DNA from: Vitis vinifera
Taxonomy: Eukaryota > Streptophyta > Magnoliopsida > Vitales > Vitaceae
DNA length: 64,000 nucleotides
Assembly (NCBI RefSeq): GCF_030704535.1
Contig: NC_081813.1
Coordinates: forward strand, 14,501,501 to 14,565,500
Direction: 5' to 3'
Shown here: piece after piece, positions 25,490 through 44,229 of the stretch
How the letters are laid out: each line of letters opens with the position of its first letter
Position numbering within the stretch: position 1 is the stretch's first letter
Translations under genes and position numbers: made by a program
Notes under the pieces: generated by a model
Database searches by the model: none
What the model was told of the DNA's origin: nothing
The model's input: the letters and a program-made list of their open reading frames with translations, nothing else

Positions 25490-25662
25490 TTTGGTGGTGT
25501 CGCCCCTCCAACACTTCAAATTGCAGCAATGGCTCAATAGCAGGCTTCATACCCTACCTACCACCAGCAGCAACAACAGCATTTGGTGTAATTTTCCCCC
25601 AACACTACTACTGCTCACCCTCAAACTAACAATCCTTTTGGAAGCACTGGTCTACTGTAATT
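25490..25662 (+). pseudogene. Gln-rich C-terminal gene fragment, origin uncertain
   Basis: One plus-strand frame reads FGGVAPPTLQIAAMAQ, stop, QASYPTYHQQQQQHL, stop, and ends NNPFGSTGLL before a stop. Gln-rich, NPF-containing tails like this occur in ANTH/ENTH clathrin adaptors, but I cannot assign it firmly. Two in-frame stops show decay. Confidence 0.3.
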
Positions 25663-25869
25663 TTCTGTTGATTTCTCATGTTTATGTATGATGTAAAATT
25701 ATTTTGGCATTTGAATTCAAATAAAACTATTTCCTTCTAGTTATATGTAGTTTTAATATAATTCTATATTTATATAGATAAGGGATGCGGATTTTCAGAA
25801 TTTCGATAAATGCAATCTAAATATATATTAGATATGTAAGAAAAGTCTAGACAATGAGAAGTTCCAAGT

Positions 25870-25991
25870 TTGAAAAACAATATTTTATTGACTTAAAATC
25901 TATTTTTTTATTTTTCTTCATTTTTTTCTTTCTTCTCTATTTTTTTTTTCTTCGCATTTTCTTCGAACTTTCTGAAACCAAACATACCCCT
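25870..25991. mobile_element. MITE end fragment
   Basis: The sequence ends CTGAAACCAAACATACCCC. Its reverse complement starts GGGGTATGTTTGGTTTC, the same terminal motif as the element at 14230. A convincing partner end to the left was not found. Confidence 0.35.
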
Positions 25992-26104
25992 TGGATTTAG
26001 ATTGTCTTTTGTGGGTTTGTTGTTTTGAAATTTAGTGCTTTCAGTTTCCTTGAAGGAATGAGATCCCTGAGGATGAGAGTTTTGGTGGGTACGAGTCTTT
26101 GGTT

Positions 26105-26535
26105 AAGAGTGTTGATCTTATTTTAATGTTAAAAGTTCATAAAATTTTGAATTTGTGTTTATAAAAGTAACAAATATGGTTAAGTCTGAACTAAACAATA
26201 CATAAAAAGTAATCGAAAGTTAAAAATAAAAACAAATGATGTCAAAATTTAAGCAAATATAAGGGTGTAAGTTTTAACTTATAACAATTATACATCCCAT
26301 TCTATCTCATGGAAACAAATGGTAATTAATTATACAAATATCATCCAAATAAAATTATCTAGTTATACAAATATGTTAATAATTTGGAAAAAGTATCAAA
26401 AGTAAAATAATGGTAAGAATATATACATTCCTTGATAAAATTGAACTTACAAAGGATGGTAACAAATCCTAACAAGATCATGATATATGTAGTAAAACTT
26501 TTATAGCAAATCATATAATCAATATCGTACCCATG
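26105..26535 (-). pseudogene. Copy of the 3' end of an LRR receptor-like protein gene
   Basis: The plus-strand sequence is colinear with 63080-63560, the stop-codon and downstream region of the LRR gene at the right edge. Shared stretches include ggttaattatacaaacatca (versus gtaattaattatacaaatatca), atatatacattcct and atcatgatatatg. Only the last coding bases and 3' flank are present, with many substitutions, in the same orientation as the parent. A decayed duplicate tail. Confidence 0.6.
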
Positions 26536-26956
26536 GTGGTAATATTAATCTTTTTATTAAAATTTAGTTCATGTATTTTTAGATTGTTTTGTGCTTTCAT
26601 ATGTAGAGAAAACGAAATTTAAGTTTAAAAAACATATTTGGTTATTGTTTCCATTTTTTGAAAAACTAAAAATGGAAAATCTGAAAAATACTAATTTAGT
26701 TTTCAAAATTTTGCAAGAAAAGTAAAAATGGGTGTAATCCTCTATTTAGTCCCCTAGCATATGTTTTCCCCTTTATTGTTCTTTTTCTTGTTTTGTGATC
26801 TGTTTTAGTTCATGTTTAGGAACCCTTTTTACTCTGTTTTTTATGGCTCATCATTGGCTCATATTTATCTGATTCATTATTGATTTTCAGAGCCATATTT
26901 TGGAGACCATGAAAAGGTTATTTTGGGTCTAGCACGATCATTGGGCCCTGTAGACT

Positions 26957-28301
26957 TAGGGTCTGTTTGATTGCTGTTTTGGAAATCTGTTTTGAAAAAC
27001 AGTTTTTGAGAACAGTTTTTGGTGTTTTTAGAAAAAAAATTATGTTTAGGAATTGAATTTTGGAAAACAATTTTTGTTCTAAAAAAAAAGAAACATGTTT
27101 GGTTAAGTTAATAAAAAAGTTTTTTAGAACAGGTAAAACAAAAAACACATTTGAAAAATGTTTTTTTTTCTAATTAATAAAATATTTTCTTCTAATAATT
27201 TTATATTATAAATTTATAAATAATTTTTAGATATACAGTTTATTTAAATTAAAAAAATTATTTATTTTATTAATTTTAAAATAAAAATATATTTTATATT
27301 TTTTTAAAATAAATCAAATATGATAAAATCATTTTTATTAATATTTTTATTTTATTTTATTAAAAATTATAGTATATTCTATGAGATGAGATAAAATTGT
27401 TCTCATGATTTGTTTAATTTTTTTTTATCTCTACTAAATCTAAAAATCAAAACGCCACCCACTTCTCTCACTAGGGCATCAAGAAGCCCTTTTCTGAAGT
27501 TGCCATCCAGAGCAGAGAATCCCTAATTGATTTGTTTCTTCTTTTTTTTTTTTTTATTAATGTCTACTAAAACTAAAAATCAAGAGGGCCACCCACTTCT
27601 CTCAGTCGGGCATCAAGAAGCCCTTTTCTGAAGTTGCCATCCAGAGCAGAGAATCCCTAAAAAAGGCCTATTTTCCTCTGCCACGCTCAATCCTCGCAGG
27701 TACTAATCTAATCATGTTTTTATTTTTTTTGCAACCCCCGTTTGATTCCCAAGAAAATCCATCCCCCATTCGATTTCCGGGAAAATTCATCTTCGTTTGA
27801 TTTCCGAGAAAATACATACAAAACCCCCAAGGAAAACCAAAAAATTTGCTTTTTTTTGCTCCCTGTGTTTTCTGGATCTGTTCTAGGTGTCTCTTTGCTT
27901 TTGTGCCATTGGATTTCAATTTCACGAACGCTAAATCCACGATTTTTGAGCCGGGCTGAAAAACACAACCTTTGCCTGCAAATCATGATCAGATTACCAA
28001 ATAGCATCTTATTTTTTATATATATATAAAAAAAAAATTGGACAGATTTTTGTATCCTGTGCGCGGGCTGGACTGGTAGGAAATATCGGGAAACAGATGT
28101 TCTCTTTATGGCTTTTTTTGTTCTGTAAACAGTAAAAAAACGGGGAAAACACCATTTTTTTTGTTCTCTAAACAGTGCAATTTTGGGAACACGGAGAACA
28201 ACAAAAACAAAAACAAGTTTCTAAATCAAACAAATTTTTGGTGTTTTTTGTTTTCAAGAACAGAAAACAGTTATTGAAAACACCAACCAAACAGGCCCCT
28301 A
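26957..28301. mobile_element. Non-autonomous hAT-like element next to the DAPDC start
   Basis: The left end is TAGGGTCTGTTTGATTGCTG. The reverse complement of the right end is TAGGGGCCTGTTTGGTTGGT. Longer imperfect similarity continues inward through runs of CTGTTTT and AACAGTTTTT. The flanks resemble an imperfect target duplication (TAGACTT on the left, TAGAGACTT on the right). The 1.34 kb body has no transposase. It carries a 95-bp direct duplication and an AT-rich TATA-like run near 28015-28030. It ends about 80 bp before the DAPDC start codon. Confidence 0.6.
27431..27661. repeat. Direct duplication inside the hAT-like element
   Basis: Copies at 27431-27524 and 27564-27661 share ccacccacttctctca, gggcatcaagaagccctttt and gttgccatccagagcagaga with few changes. 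A T-rich stretch separates them. A local duplication inside the element. Confidence 0.9.
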
Positions 28302-28336
28302 GAGACTTGACGGGCGAATCTGTTGTTTCACCTTAA

Positions 28337-36730
<8,394 letters not shown>

Positions 36731-37839
36731 TTGTATGGTGGCAGACATTGACATTCCTACTTAGGGCTAAGAAGCTTGTTTGTTGCTTTCAATCTATGCA
36801 TGGTCTGTTGGTGGAAATTGTGTATCTGAATACTCCATAGTAGCTGAATTTTATTTATCAGCTGATCTATCAATTTATTATGATCCATTATTAGACAAAA
36901 CAAAATATGATGATGATGATAGAGAGAGAGAGATGTTGACAAGTCAACTTAACTTTCTCCTTAAGTCTTTCTTAAACCACCTTCTATTTTTGCCAGTTGC
37001 TAGGCAAGCAAGCAGTGTGCCATGCATTATCTTTCTGTTAAGAGTCATTTCCATTGTAGGCAGTTACATATGGGCATTGATCTCATTTCTGAAGTAGCAC
37101 CTTTGGTTTTGCTTCACCTATAATCATCTGAAATGGGGTAGGTAGATGAGGGAGAAAAATGAGATGTTGGTACACTATGTAGCATGGCTAAAACTCTCCT
37201 TTACTAAAATGCTAGTATATCAACATCACAGACCTCACCTCACCTTTGTGAACAAACCAGGGATCACCATCTTTTCATCTATTGAACCTGGAGATTGGGT
37301 GATACTGAGATTTAATATTGTGCTAATGACGATTGGATTGGTTTGAACCGGACAAAGACAAGACGTGGGAGATGGGGTTGGCATTGATGAACCCCACCAC
37401 AGCTCCATGGTTTGGTGGAACACATGCATGCTCTTTAATAGACAATAACCCTTAGGTGACACGATATTGTCATTAATTTTTCGGTTCATCCGTCAATTCA
37501 AACTTGGAGATGTTCTTACTCGCCCAATTAATGCATGACCTGCCCTACTCTTGTAACGCGGAAAGTAATGGTATTTGTAGAAAAATAGACCTGGGTTTTT
37601 AGCCATTTGAGGGGGGTGAAACAGGGGAAAGCAGGGTGGGCATGTTGAGATTATAGAGGACCAAACATGGATATATTGTTTGTTGAGATGTTGCTCCCTT
37701 TGATTTTTTGTTTTCTTTTCTTTTTTCTTTTTTCTTTTTTGTATTTTGGAGAAGGAAATGCTCGTCATTTCACCACTTTTACCCATCTCATTAGATAGCA
37801 AAAGATGATTGGGTAATCAATCAGAATGTGACGGATAAT
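36731..37839. other. 3' flank of DAPDC, no gene seen
   Basis: Follows the DAPDC stop and presumably contains its 3' UTR. I cannot fix a poly(A) site. No open frame resembles a known protein. Confidence 0.5.
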
Positions 37840-38070
37840 GATTTTTAAAATAGTTTTTTAGAACAGTTTTTTTTAAATAAAGTTCTTAAAAACAATTTTT
37901 TAGAACAAATGACCTTCCGATAGTTATTTTTTAAAACAAGTGAAAATATATCTTGAATAAATGTTCAAAACTTGTCTTCTATTAAAAATTTGTCAAATAT
38001 GTTTTTGAATATAAAAAACAATTAATTGTTTTTAATAATAAAAATTGTTTTTAAAAATCGATGCTACCTA
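37840..38070. mobile_element. Decayed TE remnant, interior like the hAT-like element
   Basis: AT-rich text with repeated ttttttagaacag and ttaaaacaa words, resembling the interior of the element at 26957-28301 (gttttttagaacaggt near 27120). No clear ends. Confidence 0.3.
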
Positions 38071-38088
38071 TAAAAGTAAAGAGCTATT

Positions 38089-38640
38089 TGCAGACCCCCA
38101 TTTGGGGCCTTTCATGCAGCTGCTCATTTTGCCACGTGGAAGAGCCTTGCTCAACCACGTGTCTTCTTTTGAGAGGACAGTGCAGAATCATATGGTGCTT
38201 TTGAAGTGCCAATGGAAGGTTGACAGGTGGCATGGGGATCTGCAGGCCGTTGTCTTGAGGAGCGTCTTCTGTTATTAGTGGCGTAGTGGAGGCGGGCAGC
38301 TGCAGAGAGGGAGGTGCCTGGGCTGCCATTGGAAGATATTTTTGGAGCTGCAGGAGAGAGGGAGGTGCCTTTTTCTGTTGCAGGAGGAGCGTATCTGCAG
38401 GAGGGGGGTGCTTTTTCAGAGGGGGCGATTCTGCTGAGGAGGGGGGAGATATTTTTTTGGAGGATGGTATCATTTTCAGGAGGGCTGGCTGGTAGGAATA
38501 GAGAGAGACATTAGAGCTTTAAGGGAGGAGAGTTTAGCTTGAGAGAAGAAGGAACTCAGGCATTTGGAAGACGAGTCTAGGGTAACAAGGAAGAAAAGGA
38601 AATCTGAGAAGGCAGTTCCAGGTACGTTTGATGTAGTTTT
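38089..38640 (+). mobile_element. LTR 5' end, same terminal family, plus orientation
   Basis: Begins TGCAGACCCCCATTTGGGG. This matches the reverse complement of the LTR end at 19259 (TGTAGACCCCCATTTTGGG). Both continue with a gcagctg word and a ccacgtg word at comparable spacing. A purine-rich segment with repeated gagagggaggtgcct follows. The right limit is uncertain, and no matching 3' end or primer site was found. Confidence 0.5.
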
Positions 38641-39399
38641 TTTTTCATCATTTCCACTCATGACTCTGTTTTCTTTGATCTTCTATCTTTTTTTTCTATG
38701 GTTATCTCTGATTTTCTGGGCATTGGATGATTGTTTGAGCATGTGATGACGTATTACTTTTCTCTTACATTGTTTATCTGAATATGGCTCACTCCTATGA
38801 TGGAATTTTGTTGATGCTTTCATCTTGATATTTGTTATGACTTGTCTTGTTGCACCACTGGTTGGGGAACCCTTGATTTCAACTTGAAAGGGGATCCCAC
38901 TATGGCTCTGCTCACCTTATCTATTGGGTTTTAAGTAAGTTGTGTTTTGTCTTGCTCTCTCACCTCTATTTCCGGTGCCTCAACCCATATCTCTGCTCTC
39001 TGGTTCATATTTTTGGATCTGCTCTGGATGATCGTTTGCCTGTTCTGACCTGTGCTTGAGAATGAGAGGGCTGCGCGTTAGCTTACTACCCCAAATCTGT
39101 GACCTTAGTGGACAAGACATATGCCTGGTTTACATCAGCCGCTATTCTAGCTGTTAGGTTTGCCATTGATACAGAAAGCTATATTCTCCTTTGGTGGCAG
39201 CGAGAGTAAAACGGGGTCGGGCTCCATTAGGACATGCCATGTGTGGATGTTCTCACATGTTTATATTATGCTCCTCACAATTTCCAGGTGTTGCTTTAAG
39301 CCTGTTTTATTCCTTGTCATAATAGCAAGTGAAAGAGATCATAATGAAGGAGATTTGACCATGGAATAATCCAAAGAACCAGAATTCAAGAGTTAGAGA

Positions 39400-39845
39400 T
39401 GCCATGAGAGGTATTAATGGTTTACGGAACTCAAAAGCTCTTCTGTAACCTCTCATCCTCTCACTCAGAGTCTCTGTTCCTCGGGTCTAAGCCATGACCA
39501 GTGAGAGAGAGAGAGATACGCAGACAATAGAGGTGTGGCAATTCTTCTCTACTGTATCGACTAATGAAGGGTCCTCAGGCACTGGTGAGGCAGAGATTAA
39601 AGCCGCCATAGGACTATCTGGGCATGGTTTCAACTCTGTTTGTATTATAAGGATTTTCCTAACTCGGTCACACATGGTTAAAGCTCAGGATGGTATGAAG
39701 GCTGCATTGGGATGCATGACTGAAAATGACTGTGGATAGTACATGTATGATACTGTCAAGGGAAGGGACTGGTTAGGTGTCCAGGATGCTATTCAGTAAG
39801 TGTGTGGGGAGGCACCAGAAGCAGTGATAAGGCTTGAGAACTACA
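39400..39845 (+). pseudogene. Succinate dehydrogenase flavoprotein (SDH1) fragment
   Basis: The plus strand reads NGLRNSKALL, then FFSTVSTNEGSS, then IGLSGHGFNSVC and SHMVKAQDGMKAALGCMTEN, stop, YMYDTVKGRDWLGVQDAIQ, stop, VCGEAPEAVIRLENY. This follows the N-terminus and FAD-binding region of mitochondrial complex II subunit SDH1. The first FAD-binding Gly-rich segment is missing between the presequence and IGLS. At least two stops interrupt it, and homology ends after LENY. No introns are evident within the matching stretch. Non-functional. Confidence 0.75.
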
Positions 39846-40384
39846 CCTCCAGTTTGGGTGCATGGAAGCCTTATCCACCGCCACCGATGTATTCCAGACC
39901 TGGGAAGTCGTCACATGACTTGCTTAGTGACAGCCAATGCAATTCCATCTCAAGAGACACAGTTGGCCCTGAGGATGCGTTTAGGGGGTTTCCATCTAAT
40001 TCGAGTCCATCCTGAAGTCTTCCATCCGCTGACCTGGTGCCTCCATCAGTCCCGGATGGTGATATTCATGAGCTTCCTAGGCTCCCCTTCTAGTTTGACC
40101 TTGAAACCTTCAAGACCTTCAAGTGGGATAGGTCATCCTGCCTCCTTTTGGTTGCCAGTGATCCCAACCTTTTTTTTTATATACTATAAATAAATTGGTG
40201 GTATCAGGTACAACATTTCGGTTGCCATTACCTCTGCAAGCTGTTCCTCTCAGTTTCTCCACCCCCTCAAGTGATCAGAAAATGAAGACATCCAGCATGC
40301 GCCAACTTCTTCTGTCAATGATAATAGTCAACTTGAAAATGCCGAATGATTTTAAGTAACTCCATGGGATATAAATACATTGTT
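39846..40384 (+). other. Unassigned spacer between gene fragments
   Basis: Pro/Ser-rich open stretches (for example around 39850-40015) look gene-derived, but I do not recognise the source. It sits between the SDH1 and dihydrolipoyl dehydrogenase pieces in the same orientation, so it may be another captured piece. Confidence 0.3.
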
Positions 40385-40657
40385 CCAGACATTGTTCCAA
40401 GCATGGAAGGGTAAGTTCGCAAGCAATTTCAGCGTGTTCTCGAGAAACAAAAGATGCAGTTCATGTTCAGAATAAAGGTAACAAGTGTTGATACATCTGG
40501 AGACCTTGTTAAATTGACACTTGAACCAGCAGCCAGTGGTGAGCAGAGCACACTTGAGGCTGATTTTGTTCCTGTCTCAGCTGGCGTCCGTGCTATTGAT
40601 GATGTAATTCCAGGTTCCATGTTAACTCACAAGGCAGAAGAGGAGGGGAGCTTATAG
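40385..40657 (+). pseudogene. Dihydrolipoyl dehydrogenase fragment, mitochondrial type
   Basis: The plus strand reads DIVPSMEG, stop, VRKQFQRVLEKQKMQFMF, then VDTSGDLVKLTLEPAASGEQ and STLEADFVPVSAG. It then jumps to VRAIDDVIPGSMLTHKAEEE. The parent is the E3 flavoenzyme of mitochondrial 2-oxo acid dehydrogenases and glycine decarboxylase. About 35 residues between SAG and the GDVIPG-like motif are deleted, and an early TAA is present. Homology ends at the stop at 40655-40657. Confidence 0.8.
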
Positions 40658-40722
40658 GTGCAAGAGTTGACTGAATTGGAGAGACAAGGACAAGGGATGT
40701 CTGTGGTAAGATAGATGTGATT

Positions 40723-41095
40723 TGTTACAGGCCACAACTGTTCACGGCTCGGACCAAGTGACTGTGCCAGCCGCTTCGTCTGAATCGTACTGCACTTCTA
40801 AATCTTGTTCTAGCGAACGTTGGAGATGGAGCAATAATCATAAACAATCTACTTCAGCATTTGAAAGAGCACAAAAACCCAGTAATGGAAGGAGTTTTGG
40901 CTGACATAGAGAGCATGCTAGTTCAGGGAAGAATGGAATTGCCTCTCAGCTTGTGTTTTGCAGTTTTGAGAGGAGATGACCTATTGTTGTATCAGTTGCT
41001 GAAACGTGGTTTGGATCTAAACGAATTGGACAGCAACGGATGAATTCCTCTGCATATTGCAGCGTTCAAAGGGAGAGCCAAATCTAAAAATAGAT
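40723..41095 (+). pseudogene. Outward K+ channel (SKOR/GORK-type) fragment
   Basis: The plus strand reads RPQLFTARTK, stop, and LVLANVGDGAIIINNLLQHL. It continues KNPVMEGVLADIESMLVQGR and LPLSLCFAVLRGDDLLLYQL, then LDLNELDSNG, stop, IPLHIAAFKG. This is the region after the cyclic-nucleotide-binding-like domain and the first ankyrin repeats of plant Shaker outward-rectifying K+ channels. A splice-like TTGTTACAG precedes the match. Stops and missing pore segments make it non-functional. Confidence 0.75.
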
Positions 41096-41117
41096 TCTTG
41101 TTCTACCTATTCATAGG

Positions 41118-41314
41118 AAGAAGAACCCCCAGTGCAAATTCAAAGTTCTGAAGTTTTGCTGCTTCCCTACAAGGAAGAAACATCAACTGCTGTAGAGATC
41201 ACAACAGAACAAGTTGGGTCTTCAGTAGTTTCAGGCTCCAATGCAGAATTATTGGACTTTGATAGCTGGTTCACAAGGCTCCTCATTCATATGGCCACCT
41301 CGGGGTACCTCTGA
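41118..41314 (+). pseudogene. Unrecognised acidic coding fragment
   Basis: An open frame of about 60 residues, rich in Glu, Ser and Thr, ends LLDFDSWFTRLL. It follows the K+ channel fragment in the same orientation. I do not recognise its family; its composition looks like a real coding exon rather than noise. Confidence 0.3.
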
Positions 41315-41735
41315 TCAGTCCTCGCCCATAATCAGTTTCAGTATACTCATGATCTTGCAGTATTCATCACTCTGGTTCCGTTGGGATTTTAGAGAAGGCA
41401 TGCAACTGGTGTTCAAGGTGCACCAAGTTCAGAATCCCACTTGTGCACTGGACCTACAAGCATGACCCGTTTTGCATGGCCACCTTTGGCATGCAACCAA
41501 GGGGCCACTTGTCATCTTTCACTTCCCCCATACCTCTTTGATTTTGAAAATAATTCCCAAACTTCATTTTGTAATTCCAAATTCTGTTTTGTTTTAAAAT
41601 AACTTCAAGTCTTCAAAGTTTTCATCCTTAGAGTCTTTAGGTTCCACAAGACTCATTTTCAATAAAATTTGGTTGCTATTTCCTCTTCGGCAAGCCATTT
41701 TCACATTTTCTATTTTTTTGAAATGTTTTAAAATA

Positions 41736-42016
41736 GGGAAAATTAGGTTTTGGGCTCTTGATATGGAATATATATGGTTTTGAAAACCTAAGTGTATAAA
41801 ATATGAGATGTCACTGTTAATTGGTAAAATAATATCCAAAACATGCATTATGTCCTGTTTACTTTTCTTCTTCCCAGATTGCCCCTAAATTTCTCCATGT
41901 CATCAGCAAATTATCCCATGTCAGCAGAACACAAAGAAACCCGACCCGAGAACCAGGAATCTCTCTCTCTTCCCGTCATTTTGCCCTAACCCCATCTCAG
42001 GAAATTCCCAATTTCT
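41736..42016 (+). repeat. Left outer terminal inverted repeat
   Basis: Begins GGGAAAATTAGGTTTTGGGC. It aligns over its full length with the reverse complement of 59795-60118. The two arms agree almost base for base for the first 100 bases. Two short insertions in the right arm account for the length difference. Similarity stops abruptly at the outer end on both sides, as expected for transposon termini. Nine-base flanks (tttaaaata and caccaagtg) do not match, so no target duplication is evident. Confidence 0.85.
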
Positions 42017-42261
42017 AAATTTCTCATCTTCTTCCCACAAGCCCCTCGTTGAATTTGCTAGCTACCTCTTCATGTCGTGGCATTTCGGTCGACAACCCTT
42101 CAATCAAATCTTTCTCATATTTCAGATACGTGGGTTTTCAAAACCATATATCTTCCATAGCAGCCTGCAATCACAACTTTCCCTTTTTAATACACCTGCT
42201 TCACTTGCTCCAATTTTAAAGTGCCCAAAAAAATTTTCACTTGCGTAATTTCCTCACGAAA

Positions 42262-42390
42262 ATGTCTTCCATCGGAACTTCAAAGGGAATCCTGGAAATC
42301 GGAAAGTTCGCTTTCTATGTCTCAATCCCGATTGATCTGATGTATACTTTGGCAAACAATTCCGAGAATATGAAGAAACTCGTCCAGAAG
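42262..42390 (+). pseudogene. PET100-like gene, first exon only
   Basis: Starts with an ATG and reads MSSIGTSKGILEIGKFAFYV, then PIDLMYTLANNSENMKKLVQ and K, ending at a GT donor (gtattc). It resembles the small plant homologue of PET100, a mitochondrial cytochrome c oxidase assembly factor with one N-terminal membrane segment. The conserved remainder (NRSYVVYPP...) is not found downstream before the tandem array. The exon itself has no stop. It lies 245 bases inside the left inverted repeat and reads inward. Likely a captured 5' exon. Confidence 0.6.
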
Positions 42391-44229
42391 GTATTCTTTT
42401 TCCTCAGTCGGTGCTATGAAATTGGTGTGTTCTGGTTATTGAATTTGTGATTACATGACACCTGGGGATTTTTTGAAGTAAAAGAGAAGAAAATGCTTAA
42501 GAAAATGGACCATTCTGAAGCATTTTATTTTTCTTTCATCCGAATGGTCCTTAGTTTGTGGAGAATATTCTCGATAGGGCTGAACTAGTTTTTCTTTAGA
42601 AGATTGAATCGAGATTTATTACGTTTTTGTGGTTTGGAAAATCCTTATTAATTGGTTGATAGAGTAATTTTGGGGATCCATCATTGATGTTAGACATTTT
42701 TTGAATTGGGAACTATTCTGATTCTTACACGTCGTGTTTAGGTCTAACATTTTCAGACTATAAACTTCTTGGATACGTGTCCAATGTTCCTCAAAAGTCT
42801 CCTTACTTATACAGGAATCAAATATCTCTTTTTTACTAGCTTATATGAATTTATGAATGAAGCAATGGTAAGTTAGTATAATTTCTTAGGAATTTGATCA
42901 AATAGAATCTGCCTATCCACCTTTGCTAAAAGGATTCTCGAGGCTCTCAGAGAATTAATGGTAAACAATAAGGATAGGGAGAATAAGGAGATAAAGAGCA
43001 GAAGTAAGACAAGGTAGCTCCAAAATATTGGGGTTGTGACAATGTTGATAATGTTGCTCTAGGCAAAACATGACTATGAAAGCAGACTCGACATGGGTTT
43101 CCCCCAAACACTTGGATTTTGCCTCTGGTTTCACAGGCTTTTGAAGTATGGCTAGATACTAGACCAGTGATAGCCCCAAACACTAGGATTTTGCCTCTGG
43201 TTTCACGGGCTTTTGAGATACAAGAAGGGACTAGGCTTGTATATAATATTTTGAGCTGCTTTTAAGGTTTATGGCACATTTTTTTATCTCTTAATTGGAT
43301 TTGAAATTCAATACAACACCCTAAATGGTTGTGTTACTAGTGATCTTATGTTTTTTTTTTGTATTTTCCCAATGAGATGTTTTGCAACAATAAATGGTTG
43401 CTTAGGTGTTAAGGAATGTTTAAAAAATTTCTTAAATAAAATTTTAAATTGTTTTCAAGAATAATTTTTTTTTTTTTGAGAACTTAAATGTGAAAACCAG
43501 TTTTCTTGGCTTTTTCTCCATGAATGCACTAGAAAGAGTTTTTAAGAAAAGAAATGAAATCATCAACCCAATCAAAGAGAGAAAAAAAAAAAAGAAATGA
43601 TGAAATTATCAAAATGTTTCCTAGTTCCTGTTAGTTTTGTGTTGTAAGAAAACATGTACGCTTGCAGGCTTGGTTAAAATGTGTGAAAATCAATGATACA
43701 TATCAAGGTAGCTTATTTAAATCAGTGATCAGGTTCATATTTATTACGTCTTAGGTTTTATTAGGTAAGTAGAGACTTATGTTTTAATTAGGTAAGTAGA
43801 GACTTATGTTTTAATTATTCTTGTTGGTATTATCCTTTATTCGTAAAAGCTAGAATTCATATTTGTATGTCTATCATCTTCTGAAATACGTTCATATTGT
43901 TTGGTGGAAGTTTGATGTATATTTTTGAATTTACTTTGATTAGTTTTCTTAAGACTTTTGTTGTGCTTAGGAGAGAATTTGATTAATGTGCTTCTAAAGG
44001 ATTGTGGACTATGTTGCATGGGTTGGGGTATGAGTGTCAAGTGCAGGTGTTTGTCTAATTGTTCAATCCTTCATAACTCAAATTTTAGGTTGTGAAGACT
44101 TGGCTAAAAATGATCCAAAAAAGGGGCATGGACACCTTTTCCCTCTAAAAAAAAATCAATTAAAATAAATTGACATAAAAATTAATTGACATGAAAATAA
44201 ATTGACAATGAAAATATCCTATTTAAAAG
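42391..44229. other. Intronic-looking spacer with local duplications
   Basis: No coding sequence seen. A tandem duplication of about 63 bp lies at about 43100-43215 (both copies hold ggattttgcctctggtttca), and a 27-bp duplication at about 43755-43815 (gtaagtagagacttatgttt). It probably starts as the captured PET100 intron. Confidence 0.55.

Noticed and set aside
38084..38473. Minus-strand Pro/Ser/Gln-rich open frame
   Set aside because: It is the reverse of a purine-rich LTR segment with internal repeats; no recognisable domain.
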